A stretch of DNA of 64,000 nt from assembly GCA_004194705.1 (NCBI GenBank), contig SADC01001202.1:227378-291377 (forward strand). The letters run 5' to 3'. The DNA comes from Ditylenchus dipsaci. Taxonomy: Eukaryota > Nematoda > Chromadorea > Rhabditida > Anguinidae. Shown piece by piece: positions 12,901 to 27,900 of this stretch. Both the position numbers and the translations under genes were made by a program. Positions within the stretch are counted from its first letter, which is position 1. Each line of letters opens with the position of its first letter. The notes beneath the pieces are model-generated. The model had not been told where the DNA came from and did not search any database. It saw nothing but the letters and a program-made list of their open reading frames with translations.

Positions 12901-15900
12901 GTCTTTTAACCCTAAATGCTTGATAATTTACTACCAAATATGTAAAACTACCTCCTCCTTCACTCTCCAATCGTGTCGATTGGGCTGAACTAGAGGCAGT
13001 TCTGTTAACTTCTGCTGGTGCAATCTCCTGCCAATGCAATTTGAACCGGCCAACTCGATCATACACAATAGTTGCCACATTGGACCGGATGGTGAATACT
13101 AAATAAAATTATTTTTTCAAGACAAAGCTTGACTCCTTAATTTGTTTCAGGGCTCAGACATCTCCTTCCCCATAATCCAAAAGGATGTCGGGTGGAAACG
13201 CGAACAAGCACTGTCTCGATCATCGCCCAGCGTTACAACTCCAACAGGCTAGGAGTTGAACCCCAACAAGCAAGGGGTAACTCTTACTTGAGAGATTGAT
13301 TATATGAACAAATGGGAACTCTCTTTCTTGCTGGGTTTGAATTATGCACAGACGATTAGAGAACATATACTCTTTTTCTCATAGAAAGGATGAAATGCAA
13401 GGGAAAAGCTTTTTAGTCGTGTTATTTATTTTTCCGAAACTTTTTTTAATTAACAAATTAACCGGTTTGGGTAAGAAAAAAGACGTGCACATTTTCTTTA
13501 AATCAGCTTAGCCTAAACTGCTAGGGGTTATAAAAAATGGATCAAATTGAAATGTCCCGGCTAATGTCTGAAATCTCCCGGCTCTTTTCATTTATTTTAC
13601 CGGCTTTATCGAAAATTCGAAAATTTTCAAACTGGAACTTCGAACCGAACGATTGATTCGAAATATATCAAATTTCGTAACAAATACTTTCAAAGTATTA
13701 AAATTCGAACTTAGAAACACTAAAAATATTTGACCAAAATATGCCCAGCATCATGAAAAAGGCATCGAAAATGGGCTAGGCTTGTTTTGAAGTTCAAATT
13801 TGAAAAATTAAAAATTTTTTAAATCGAACGTTCGAAAATTTTGAACCTTTGACAACCCGAGTCTGATGCTTTCGATCATTCACATACTGATTTTGAAAAT
13901 TTTTAAAGGCGAAATAGAATAAAATAAAGACAGAAAAAACTTTGTACAACATAAGTTTCGAATATTTTTCCGCCTATTTAGATCTTGTTACCTACCCCTA
14001 TTTTCCATTATATCACTCCCTTTCAAATTAATCGGGTTGTTAGTAAAAACCAAGCATCTTGGATATGTGGATGATCGTTCCAAGGGGCTGCTGCACAGAA
14101 TGTCGTAAATCTGGAATGTTTTACCGGTTTTACAGCTCAGTTTCATAGCCACCTTGCTCAACCCACCCTGATCACTGTAGCATCATCGTAGTTGTAGTAG
14201 AAGTCACTGAACTCAATTCTCAAGTAATTCTCAGGGTTTTTGGCTGTGATATGCCAGTTAGTTCGACCATAGCTCTGGGTTGGAGGGGATTCTATGACAG
14301 AAGATGTTGTGTCTCCGCCATACTCTGTAATTTATTGTTCTTTTTTTCCTCCGACAAGTAGCTAAAGTGATCATCAGAGCCTACCCTTGAAATATCTTAT
14401 GGACAGGCCATAGGTTTGCTCACTAGTTGCGGTTTGCAGTTCCTGGTCAACTTCATCACTAGAAGGTTTCGCAGGGGTGTGGCGAAGGCGCATCCAAACA
14501 GATTGTCTCTGTAATTGACAGTTACCGTATATTATCTATTAATCCCCATGGGAGATTATTTTTCAACCCCTAAAAAATCGGAAAATTTGAGGTCGACTTT
14601 AAAATTTTTGGCAGTCGACCAAGATCTGGAAAGTGGAATCAGGAGAGCTCGTGCTAATTAAAGAGAGCTCGTGCTAATGCTAACAGATTTATGAAATGTT
14701 TGCTCTAGACTGAGATATGAGGTCCGTGAGGTAGGGGACTATTAGAGAGTCGGGGTTTTAATAGAGAATATACGGTAGATTTTATTTCTCAAAAAGTACA
14801 GGGTGATCCAACTTTTTTACCCATATTTGTTTTGCCCGTAACTTTTTTTATATTCATTGAAATTTTTTGTACGACAACTCATTTGAAAGCCCTGTTTCTA
14901 CCATTTCGTTTAAAAAAAGATTGGCTCAGTTTGATTACTCTGAGCCGAGTTACGGACATTTTTATTTAATTACTGGAAAGAGAAGAAGTAGAAAGTAGAA
15001 ATTTTGGTCAACTGGTGTTCATGCATGATGGGGCTCCGCCACATTGGGGAATTGAGGTTCGAGCTCTGCTGAATCTTTATTTTCCGAATAGGTGGATTGG
15101 TCGGAATCCTGCACCAATCTTATGGGCACCTCGATCGCCTGACTTAACCTGGATGGACTTTTTCTGTTGGGGTTACATAAAAAGTTTGGTCTACACGGAT
15201 CAGCCTCTGGCCTCTTTGATTGCACTGCGTGAAAAGATCGTCGAAGAAATGGACAGTTGCCGCTAGCCATGATCGAGAGAGCAATGAATGATTTTCGCCA
15301 TCGTCTGGAAATTTGCGTTGAAAGGAATGGAAGGAGCGTCGAGACAAGATAAGAAACATTGTTGTTGATTTTTTGTTGAATTTGTTGAATAAATTTGTCG
15401 GTTCCAGTAATTAAATAAAAATGTCCGTAACTCGGCTCAGAGTAATCAAACTGAGCCAATCTTTTTTTTAAACGAAATAGTAGAAACAGGGCTTTCAAAT
15501 GAGTTGTCGTACAAAAAATTTTAATGAATATAAAAAAGTTACGGGCAAAACAAATATGGGTAAAAAAGTTGGATCACCCTGTATTCTTTTTTTTTCGATG
15601 TGAAATATAACTGACTTTTTACTGAGTTTTTTTTTAAATTTTCACTAGATGAAATTGAAATAAAATGTGACTAAAAATAATATTACCTCTATTTTAGGAG
15701 GAAAAGTGCCACAAAATCTGCCAATCAAAGGTCCAGTAGAGTTGAATTCTCTCATTTCCAAGTAGGATTCTGCACAAAAATCAGAAGGAGGCAGTCTCAA
15801 TTTTCTACAAAACACCGAACTTAAAATAATTTCAACAAATTAAGCAGTAAAAACATACACAATGTTTATAACCACCCTGCTGCCAGCAATATTCTCAATC

Positions 15901-18900
15901 GACCACTCACATTCCGTTGGATTTTTAGAGAGGCTATAGCAATAGAGCCATGAGTACTGTCCGAGTTACCACCACAAACTTAAATTGATGAAACATATTA
16001 TTGATAACTCAAAATACATTTTTATGAAATTTTTCAAATCTAACTTTGGGACTTCCGTAAGCTGATTGAGATGATATACAAAGTTTTTTTTAGAAAATTC
16101 AAAATTCTCAAAACTTTTTAATAAAATACATTTGACCAAATAATTAGTTGATATTTGAGTATTGTCTCAGAATGTATTTGTCTTACCAATCAGTCTATAT
16201 TAGGCCAAACAAAAAAGCCGACCCATACTTTAGATGATTTTCGGGTGGTGGGGTTGCCAATGACTTTTTTTCGAAATTGCCAATAACTTACTTTTAGTTT
16301 TCAAACTACCCACTGGCCATATTTGCCAGTAGTACAGCTGCTAGGTGCTTTACATTTTGAAAAGCGAAAAAATCGGTGCCCCGTGCAGCTATGCATTTAC
16401 GTACATTGTTCCAGTCACAACTTCACCATCCAAGTATATGTTTAGAAAACGGTTTAAAAAATGTATTGTTATGCATTTTAAACGACAGTATGTCAACTGT
16501 ATAGTTTTGAAAAATGATTTACATGTGCTTTCAGTGTCGTAAGAGATGAGAAAATTCTCTGCATACATACTGTCCATTTGTAGGCGCATGGTCGAGTCAC
16601 AGGTGTATTCAAGGAAGTGGCTACTGAACATGGGGAACTGCCCTGATGATACTCTAAAAATAAATGGAAATTACAAACAATTTATACACGGTGTTTCAAG
16701 AAATTCGGCGGTTTTGAAATGGCCATATCTTTTTTTATAGTCTGTTTTTTGAAGAATTCTGGGTACGTGAAACACCTTGTATATCTGAAGACCGTGTCTT
16801 AGTTAAATAATATCAAACAGGTCTTTTTAATGCAGAAACAATGCCAAAATCATTTTTGAGTATTGTCTTAAGAATGCATTCATTTCATACGTGTAATCCG
16901 ACCTGTGCACGGGCCCCGATTTAGTTGGAAAATTTTTGGCTCGGCTCTGTTTGGCCCGAACGGTCCGTGACATATATTTTATTTGAAACGTAAAAAGTGT
17001 TTTGTTTAATAATTATTGATGCTGAAAACTCGAAAATGCTAATTAAGGAGCTGTGAGTAGAAAAGGAAAAAAAATTAGGGAATTTTCAAAATGATGTGAT
17101 GTCGTTAAACTGGCTTTTCGCGGCAGCTAGGTACGCAACCTTTTCGGCCCGATGCAAAAGCATTTTTAAAACTTAGGATTAGGCCGGCCCATGGACAGGT
17201 GTGGGTGTAATATAACTTATTAACCTGCTCTTGAGTTCATCATTGCAGTAAACTTCAAAGTTAGATGATCCCTCATCCACACGCTGCTTCCTGATTTTTT
17301 CGATGCGCAAGTAAATGGTCTCAGCATCATTATTGTTGTTGTTAACCTCAACTCCTGCAAAAACATACAAAATATGCTTGCTTTGATCTAAATCCTATAT
17401 GAGACCTCTCAACACATGGTCCCCAATCTGCATGACTGTACTGCTATCATCCTCTTGCTGTGGATGCCGAACTATTTCCCAGTTACATATTGTGTTTGGA
17501 ATCGGACGGTAGTTATGTGCAGACTCTAAACAAATTGGCACTTGAAAATGTATGAATAAGGGGGAGGAGAACGGCTCAAACTTTATATCCAAATTATTAC
17601 CCGAATTAGAGCATTCTTTTTAAAGGAGCATACAAGCGCGGTACACCGCCAATTAAGGCGAACACCACCAATTTTTCAAAAATCGTCCGTGTTTTCACTC
17701 GTTTTTTTTTGTCAAATCTGGTGTTTATGAACTTATTCTAGTTTTAGAAAGTGGGCAGAAAAGTTTGGTTGGGTCGAGTAGAGCGCTTGTAGAAGACAGT
17801 CATGAGAGAAAGAAATTGATGGTCTCCGCCTTAATTGCAGTGTAACGCGCTGGTATGCCCCTTTAACATAAATTTTGCCCAAAAAATACTAAAAAAATTG
17901 CGAGCGGCATTTTTTGGGCCCGAATCGGGTGCGATATACTGCTCATGGGGAATTCTAAAACTGGATGTCTTCAATTTATGGCATTTTAACTGGAAGTTTT
18001 GGCTAAGATATAAGCAAAATGCATTTTCTGTACATGATAGTGTTCTTAACATTGCGATTTTGACCTTCTTTCTGCAAAATACTCTAGGGCAAGTTACTAC
18101 CCAAACTGTAGCTAATGAGGTGAGCTAACAAAATTAGTGGTAAATTGACTAGAGGAACTCTGCAAAAATCGCTCAGAAACACAATGCCACACTTTTCGGC
18201 TTTTAGATGGGATCATTCGAGCATTTACGGCAAGTGAGAATCGGTTACCAAGGTAATACTGTGTTTACCACTTATTTCCCAATTGATTCCTTGGAAGAAG
18301 GCAAATTAACTTTAGAATTTTAAAATGAAAATTCACCTTTCTTTCATGACTAGCATACAAACGACCTCCACACTCTGTTGATACCTTCATTTGGAAACCA
18401 ATAGGGGCTGGTTCACTGGCGGAATTGGCTGTAGATGAGGAACTGGGGGAATTGAGTGTTAAAGCACCATTATCTCCCGAAGCAACCAGTGGATCATAGG
18501 GTGCACCCCGGAAAGACACCACAGACTTAAAACATGAAGGTAAGTCAAACCTCGGTATAGTGACACCCCCAAAAGTTTGTTCCCATCTAGAGTCCGACAC
18601 TTTTTTAACCTAATTTTTGAAGTCTTTTATCAATTCTGTTTTTACAGCCTGATCCCAAATGTGTAGGGATTTCGGTTGTGCCAATCTTCTTCAGTAAAAA
18701 CTCGACAAAGTGACACCTGTTTTCAAAAAGAAGTGTCGCTATATTAAATTTTTACTTTTACACCCCAAATTTGTTTTCTTTTAAAAACCATCGGCAAAAT
18801 TGCAATCCCTACGATATTTGGGACCACAACAGTGAAACAGAATTAATAAAAGACTTCAAAAATTAGGCTGAGAAAGTGTCGAACCCTAGGCGAGAATGAA

Positions 18901-21900
18901 CTTTTGGGGTGTCATCATATCAAGGTTTGACTGTATACAGGAGTAAAAAGTTTAGACTCAAAATTGAAACTAACCACATTGGTGGCTGAAGTAAACTTGA
19001 CTGGGGCTTTGACGTCGGAACACACTCTTTTAAAAAGACGCATGTTGGTAATTCTAAAGTGAATTCTTAAGTGTAAGGGGATGTTAAAAATTAGGACAGC
19101 TCACGAATTCAGATCGTCTTGATAGGCTCCGTTAAAAAACGAAAGAGCTCCTTTCAAGTAAGCCATGTTTGCACTGCATCTGTAATATAAGTAAACTTCA
19201 AGCAAATATTTATTTTAGTTCCCCTATTGTTAACTGCAACTTCTGTTCTTATATGTCCTTAAGAGCAAATTCGAATTTGAAGACGACCTAAAGATGTTTA
19301 GGTCCAAAACCAGAAAATATTGAAACAAAATTCGAATCTCAGAAATTTTCAAAATTGTAAATTGAAAGAGAAAAAACACTGAAAACAAAATTTAAAAATT
19401 AATTATTAAAATTTTCAATTAATTTTTTTCGAAAAATTAAAAAAGAAGTGAGGAAAATCCAAGTTCGGAAACGGTAAATGGCACTACTCCTAGGAGTTAA
19501 GCAAAGACTATAAACATTGAGGTGAAATATATTATCTTGGTCGATATATAGATCCTCAAGGTTGTGGGTGATGTTTGAAGGCAAGAGGCTATGTTTTAGA
19601 GGAAATAGGACAGATTTTTTAAAAATTATATCATGACTGGTGTTATATCGCATATTTGTTGTGGAAATAGGAAAAAATAATTCGGGGTGCCGATTCGGCT
19701 GCTAAGTTTTATACTTTCCTCCTCTTGAATTCCTCTTACTCAATGGTATTGTTGTTTGTCTCGTAGGGCCTATCATCTAGTCCACTTATCCGGCTGTGTA
19801 CTGTCCGAATGGTGGTGTATTTTAACAACTCAAAGGCCACCACGTAACCTTCTGCGGCCTAAAAATTCAATAACCTTTGTACGAAGAATTTCCAGAAGTA
19901 TAACCTCGAATTGCCACACACTGGTCGCTCCTCTTGGATACGCTTTGGGGAAGTTGGGCGAATGAATGAAGATGGGGTTTTTGTCCACTGAAACAAAGGC
20001 TTATTTTGCTGAATAATAATTTGCTGACCAACCTTTGATCACAGCCCCTCCAGATGGGTTAGGGTTGGGCGTGAAGGTAACGTTAGCCTTGAGAATCAGC
20101 AAGCCATCTTTAGCGTCCTTGTTAAACATCCGCTCTGAGGAATTGGCATGTGAAGTGAAAACAACAAACAGTTCGTTGGAAAATATCACAAAGCTTGTGT
20201 TTTTCTGTGGACTGTTAAATTTTTTCTGTGGTATGCTACTTTGGTTGGAAAGTCCTTCGTAGAACTAAATTGGGAGCAAATTTATTAGACTTTAAGCGCG
20301 ATGCAATTTGACCCATTGCATAAAGCCGTTTTTTCAATATTTGATCTAGGTAAAAAGCGGATGTTTCTAGTAGGGAGTCCTCTGGTGATACATCATTATG
20401 GCGGTTACTTGTGTGGTATACCACTTTTTCCGAGCCAAACTTTTTTTGAAAAATCCTTCAAAAATATAGACTTTAGACGTCCATGGTGGGCAGACATTGG
20501 CCACTCTTGCGCCATAGTTAAATTCACTCCCTTTTTATTCATTTTTGTGGCAATCTGGGAAACAAGTTTGAACCCTTCCTGACATGCGCTGGTCTATCCT
20601 CTACCAGCCTAAGGTTTGGCAAAAAGTGGCGTCTACATTAGATAAGGAGGATGGCCTATTCCGGGACGGGACGAAAATTGTGAAAAAAAAATTCGGAACG
20701 CGACACCGGGATGAGATAACCAAAGAATTTAATCCCCAACAGGTATCCGGGACAAAGTAAAATTGCGGGACGGGACAATGATTTCCCCAGTCGAGACGCA
20801 AACAGAAATTTGACAATAAGAATCAGTTTCAAAAAAATATCCAAAAGAATAAGTCCCAGTTTTACGTCTTAGGACAAAACTTAGACAGTGTCCGAGTATA
20901 TACTCGAGAATATACTCTAGTACATTTTTATTTGACAACCCTAATATTTACTCGAAATTCGGCGGGAGTTTCAAATGATAAAAAAAAAATTCACTCGGAT
21001 TTTTGAATTCTAAAGACAGGACAGACTTTCAAAAGTCGGGACGGGATAATAAGTCCGGAAGCGGAAAATTACCCCGGAATGGGACAGACTCAAACTTTTT
21101 TTCGGGACGGGATCAGGGACGGAAACTACCCTGAAACCCTACGCGGCGGGACGGGCCATCCCGCCCCAACTGTCCTCCATCCCTAATTCCCACCAAAAAG
21201 GATATATTTATCTTTTTGAGGGAGTTAACTGTGTGATTTTGCTACGTGGCTTACTTCGATTCCCTCAGGCTCAGAAAATGAATCACTTGATTCGGCCACA
21301 GTCATCTGCTCAATCCACACAGTGATTATGTAACCTATAGGTGCTTTGATCTCCCAAGAACATTTTCGTACATCCGAAGCATTTTCATCCGTAAAATCAC
21401 TGCTAGCATTAACCACCATAAAGCTGTTGTTCTTGGAAATCGAGCCTCCACAACCTGAATTTCCTCTTTCAATCAAAATTTCTCTTATTACACCACCAAA
21501 AGATCCACTTACCCACAGTGATCCAGCTCAACCAAAAGTGGTTTTCCGGTTCATTTCTTGAGTTGAATGTCAAATCCACAAAGTTGGACATGGTAATCAG
21601 TTCGGTAGGTTCCATCACATTGTTGCAAAAACGCGGGTAGACCCACTCGTTGTGTTTGTTTGTATCTTACCGACTCCTCAACGGTCATCTTCAATTCTCC
21701 TAATTGGTCAGGACCGATCTAAAACAAGAATAAAGCCAGATCAGATACCACTACCAATTTTAGCCAAGACCAACAGCTAAAAAGTTGTTGTTGCAGCGTC
21801 TGTGTGGCCCAACACTCAAAGCATCCGTTTCACGTCCATTGGAGTATGAATCAGTGACACGGAACTGGTGGAACAGCAAACGAATACGTGAGCCAGGAGA

Positions 21901-24900
21901 GGTAAGAATAGTCCATCTGCAAGAGCGTGACTGAAGCACCCTTTCAGGAAAACCGGGCGATTGAAGAGTGCCTGAAAGTCTAGATAATAAAATATGATCA
22001 AATCACCATAATGAAGTTCACCATGATGCCCTTGTAGCAACACTCCATTGCAGACTGAAGATTAAAAAGTTTGGATTGGTTCTCAGAAAAAGAATTTTCA
22101 AGTGTCTTAAAGGGAGGTGAAAGCTGTTAAGGAGATAGTCTCGACACGAAATGATTTATCCAAGTTTTGCGTTTTTCTAATATGGTTTTAGAGCCATATT
22201 TTGTCGACAACCCGGTATTGCAATCTCAGACAAATTTGTGCAGAATTAAAAGTTGAATTAGCATCATCAATCGTAATCTTAAAATTCCTCCAAAAAAATA
22301 CCCTAAAAATTGAAATGCAATATACAGTAGCAGAAAAAAGTATTGCAGCAAGCACATATTTTTTCGAGGAAACGTTGTTAATTACTTATTCCCCGCAGGG
22401 TACTCAACTAAAATTTATTTTAAAAAATTCTCCTTTGAATTGACCTGGTACCCGCCTTTCAAAATATTTCCATCGGCGGCGAGCATGCCCTTTAACAGCT
22501 TTCACCCGCCTTTTAAGCTTATCTTGAGTACCGTATTTACTCTGATAGACATCCTACGACGTTTATTTTTGAGAACCTTAAAAACCTTGAAATTGTCAAT
22601 TGAAAAATGACTTTAACTCCGAAATCCTGGTCAAAAAATAGGTGGCGTCTATTGGAGCAGGGGTGTCTATCATAGGAAATATGGTACTCTTCCTGGCATT
22701 GGTATAGAAAATGTGACGTGGCAAAAATTATTATTTTTGGAAAAAATTTAACACTAGATTAATTTTCAGCATAGTCGATTGCATACCAAAATGCTCTTTA
22801 AATTAATTAATAAATTAAATTTTCAAATCTGTTTAAATCTGTTTTAAATCTTTAAATTTTAAACTCGCAGTCAATTTTTTTCGAATGTTTTTTTGTCTCG
22901 AAATGAATTTGAAATTTAGCAGTAAGTTTAAATTTGAAAAAAGGGGAAAAGAGTAAGTTGTGCCACTTCAGTTTGTGCTACTTCAGTTCGTGCCTTTTTT
23001 GAAATTTTATCTGTTCGAAATTGCTGATAGAGGGGCACAAACGGAAGGGGCACAAACTGAAATGGCACAACTTACTCCTTCCCAAAAAAGGTTAGTATGA
23101 AAAAATGGACCACACTGAACACGAATCCAATGTCAGATTTCCGTTTTTCGCGTAATTAGAAGAACCCCTCATGCCGAAAAAAGTAGGTTTTGGATAAACG
23201 CTGGCAGTTCAGTGGTGTAAAACCCGAAAACAATGGCAAATACAGAATAATTTTTTTTGCGATAAAGGTAATTTTATATGAAGTACAAAAAATAATTGGA
23301 AAAACATTTTTCTTTTTTTTCTTGCCCTTTTACTGATGGAAATCGACCTGTGCTAAAATGAGCCAGAAAACCAAAAAGAGCTCCATGATGAGACCCTCCA
23401 TGTTGGGTGTATTGTACAGTCAACTCGTTGGTGTACATTGAGTCAATTGGCATTGGTGTGAGCTCCTTCTTGCAATATCTTTTCAACCGATTCTCCTCGA
23501 TGGTTGGACCTTAATATTTATAAATCATGGATAATAGGAAATTTCTACCCACCATCTCCGATATCAATGTAATTCCTTGCGAATGGAGAGCACATACCGA
23601 AACCATCGTCAGAATCTAGTTCATCAATACTGATGAATTGCAAGCGTATTTTATTTCCTAAAAATTATTAACTTCAAAACCGTGGAAGGTAAAATCCAAG
23701 TCATAAAACACGGTCGAAAATTTGACCTTCGCTGAATATGACCACTATTATTTTATTGTAGTTTTGTTTATGATTCTTCAGCTTGTAAATCGAAAAATTG
23801 CAAGGATTTAGAATCTGTCATTTGTTTTTACAAAAAAGTTATTTTCTAAAAAGACATGAGAAGTTGTGGTAGAATTAGTCTGAATCAGCAATAAGTTGAA
23901 CCTTTGACACAACTAAGCCGGCGTTGCTGCCTTTGTCCACTTTTTACCAATTTTTCAAATTTCCGCCTTTTTGAATTATTTGTTTTTACACTTAAAAAAA
24001 GTATTTCAACTTAGGCGAAGCCTTAGTCTCAGGCTAGACCAGCGCAGCGACCAGTGTGTTCCAAACTGCACAAAATTAAAATTAAGAAAGGCGCGAATTG
24101 AAAAAAACGTTGAAAACGTGCACAGACGCCTACGTATCGTTTTCCCTGGGTTATAATTTTCCCTGTCTCTTGGAATTTCGACCCTACTATAGAATACCCC
24201 CCCCCCTCCCAAAATTTTCCTTCTAAAACTTAAGTAAAGACTACCCAAATTTATGTCCCAGACCCCGGAAAATATGCGTAAACTCTTTATTAGTCACAAC
24301 TTCCGTACGCTGGCCTACCCCAAGCCTAAGGGCTAAGCCTAAACTTGTTGTTTGCAAGGGTAGTTACAGCATTTTTAAAAGGTCGGATTTTCGGGGGGGG
24401 GGTGTATTTTATAGTAGCGCCGGAATTTCAATAGCAATTTTGGGATTGTGTGTAAATTTGGTATGATTGATTTGTTTGATTTTAAAGTTTATTTAGAGTG
24501 GAGGACAGTTATTAAGATGAATTCCCTAACTGTAGTTTACATGGTATTCAGATGGTTTACTGATTTTTTATTCACTTTTTAGGACTGTCTAGGGAGTGGA
24601 ATTTGTATTACGAATTTAAAATATCCAGGCCTTGAAGGGCTGCTAAATCAACCTAGGGTAAATTTACTGAAGCCTAATTTATAACGAACTCTGTATACGA
24701 AAGGCCTAAACCGACCATATGATGCAGAAATGTGCCATTCGCAGCTCAAAGTTCTAGAGTCCTGATGTGGATATTGCGGAGCTGAGATGGAGCCGCTTTA
24801 ATAATAAATATATCACACGTTTTTGGAATTCATAAAAAAGATACGTAAAGCCACGAATATACCCTCCACAAGCTAAATGATAAGTTGTTAAGAGTTTTAT

Positions 24901-27900
24901 TTGAAAGACAGTCAAAAAATTACTTGACTCAAACTGCTCATAGTGTACTTTGAAGAACGAGTTTCTTGTGTTAGTGCTCTGGAATCTTAAGAAGAGGCGG
25001 TTACTTTGGCTTTGGAGTTGTTGCACTGATGAGCGTCGCACACTTCGGAATCACGGAAGAGGCCGGGAAATCCAGGCGATAACTCTGAACCTCCATTTCT
25101 AAAAAGATTTTTTTTTCGGATGATGTCATGATCATTGCACAATTTACTTGACTGTTAATGTACTATATTCACATGGAGCAGAGAAGTTTTCAAATTTGAG
25201 CATGATTCGGTGGTTTGAGGGAAGCTGAATACATAATTAAATTTCACTGCGTAATCTGGATAATTTTCCCTGCCCACAGACTCGATGTAAATTTTGATCG
25301 ATACTGCTTTTGACTATTTGTTTGTTGTCAGGCACATGATGTGTCATTTATTTTATAAAAAATGGTTTTATCCATCTTATTTTGGCTGGAATCTATAGTA
25401 TCCTCTAGATTCGGCTTGAATTGGTACTCCGATGCAAAAGGTCCAATTTAAGTCAATTTCTTTTAAATGTTTGATCAAGAATTTTTTTCTGGGTTTGATG
25501 TATACAATGTCCGTGATAGATTTTCAAGTAGTTTTGGAAGAATACGACATGAAAGAGTTTACATTTTATTTCTTCTCTGGTCTAAATTTGACCACCTGAA
25601 ATAATATGCGTGAATAGGGCTTCGCCCTTTTGATTTAAGAAATCTCTGGGCCTTGTCCTTTGGAAAGTCCAACTTCACAAAGAAATCTGTAAAAACTCGA
25701 AAATGCTCGCAATTTTAAATAAAAATTATCGCGTTGTGAATTACGCACACAGTCTAAAAAAATTTAAAATTTAAAAAAGGGTGGTTTTTTCAAATTTTTT
25801 GCTTTTTTAAGCTTTTCTATGATTTTTCTGATGATTATCCATTTAGTTTATCTGCTACTTACGTACTATCCCAACCCGCTCATTTTTTATTATTCATCGA
25901 ACAATAAAGGAGTAGTGAATTATTATTTCAAAATTATTTCAAATCACCTTAATTACCCCAAACCATCCAAAATCCCCTCACAACCTACCAAAACCGCGCA
26001 GGCTGTGAAATTGAGAGGGAATATAAAAAATTAGAGGCGGGTGGGTCGGAATAATACGTAAGTACCGTTTAGTCCTAAAAATCTTACAACAATGTGGTAG
26101 TCACATTTAGTTACTTGACTGAACATGCTGGGATTGAACGTGATATCACCGCTTGGTGCCGTGAAAGTTCTGTCGCAATCCTGAACAAAAAGGCATAGTA
26201 ATGTCTAAAAACTAATCAAATGATTCTACCGCAGACAGATCTACTTTTTGAATGGAGGCAGAAAATCCAGTGCCGCTCACGGATCGATCACTAATAAACA
26301 CAACCGCCATTTTGCCTGCTGTGGAAAGCAGGGGTGGCGGCAGATTCATTCCACAAAACCTATGTTACACAAAATTTATTCCTTTTTGACCTTCCGAAAA
26401 AATTTAAGGATTCTCACTTTCCCAGTTGTTCACCATGCGAATTTTCGTCCACAAACCAGTCAAACACTCGGACAGAGTCAAAGTCGCAATCATCTCTATT
26501 GGCCACATTCTCCACGTCAAATGAGTCAAAGGATAAACGCAACCCATATCCCTAAAACCATGTGTTTTAAAACTTCGAAAGCAAAAAGGTGCATGAGTAT
26601 AGCCTTCATTTTTTCAATTCGCGCCTTTTTTTAATTTTCCTGTTTTGGCCTTTTAGTACATACACTTGAGCCTTTCCTGTTTTACCCTGCGCCTAAGCTA
26701 AAAAAATACAAAAAACCAAAAACAACTAAAATTAAAAGAGCGCGAATTCAAAAAACAGGGAAAATACGGTTCGTGAAAATCGCTAAAATGCCGCAAGATC
26801 TTTGGCAAAATACAGCAAAAATTTTGCTGCATTTTGTTAATTTGAAAATCAAGTTTGCTACATTTCAGCTGTTTGATGTTTTTGCAAACCATAGTTAAAA
26901 CAAAATATTTCATACCGATGGGACTGACAAATAGTAGACACAATACACTAAAGATTTTTAAAGTTATAGAAGGGCAGTTTTAAGGAAAATGATAAAGATA
27001 CTGTGTGACAAATAGTTGTGGGGATAATTGGGGCTAGTAATTTTTTTGACCAACGCGCCGTTGAAAACACCACAACCTGAAAAAATAATCAGATATACGG
27101 ATTAAATAGTCTATTTTCATTCTCACCAACATCCATGAGTTGATACTCGAACAAAAAGCCTGTGTTTTCTCTTGAACCACTTGTACTGTAGGTGATTTTG
27201 AAGGGGCGGTTGCCGCTGGTGACTATTTCTCCTAAACTTTCGGTGATACAATAATACTCGTCGAGACTTTTAAGATACAAAATCTCACCTCCAGGTGAGA
27301 CAAAAGGATATCTTTCACAAACATATCGCTTGTTAATTGCCTCGTTTGATTCATAGCCACCGGAAAACTGGAAAAGCAGTTGGAATAAATTAAAGTCTTA
27401 TTAGTAATTTAGGAATGTATTTTTAGTTTTAATGTCTATACCAAAAAACTAAATAAGTTAAACCTTGATTTAATAGACTCCACTCTTTTATTAAAGCTCG
27501 CTTGTACCATAAATCCTTTAATTGTCGCCACTTCACCTTGTTTTTCACCTATTTTTCGAAGATTTCTCATCGGAAAGTCGTTATTCATTTTGTAGCCAGT
27601 GAAATGACCTACAGAAGACACGTAACTTGCCCAAAGCAGTCTTCGAAAAGGTTGTCGAAAACACAATGCCACAAACACGTTTATTGAATCAGGGAAAGGA
27701 TGGCAATTTGAGCATTTAAAGGGTCATGATCGTGCCCGATGGGGAGAAAAAGCGCGAACCAGCAATTCTTTTCTTTGTCGATAAATTATTACATTCGTTC
27801 TCGTCTAAATTTTTGAAGTTTTCTGTCTAGTTTTTAAAAGCAGTATAAGGTCATCTATACCAGATTTGACGCAGAATGAGTGAAAAATGGGACGATTCGA

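Noticed and set aside
21663..21687. A 25-nt intron in the CUB8 exon (GTAAGA...CGAG)
   Set aside because: Too short for known nematode splicing and lacks a T-rich tract; a single-base error explains the frame change better.
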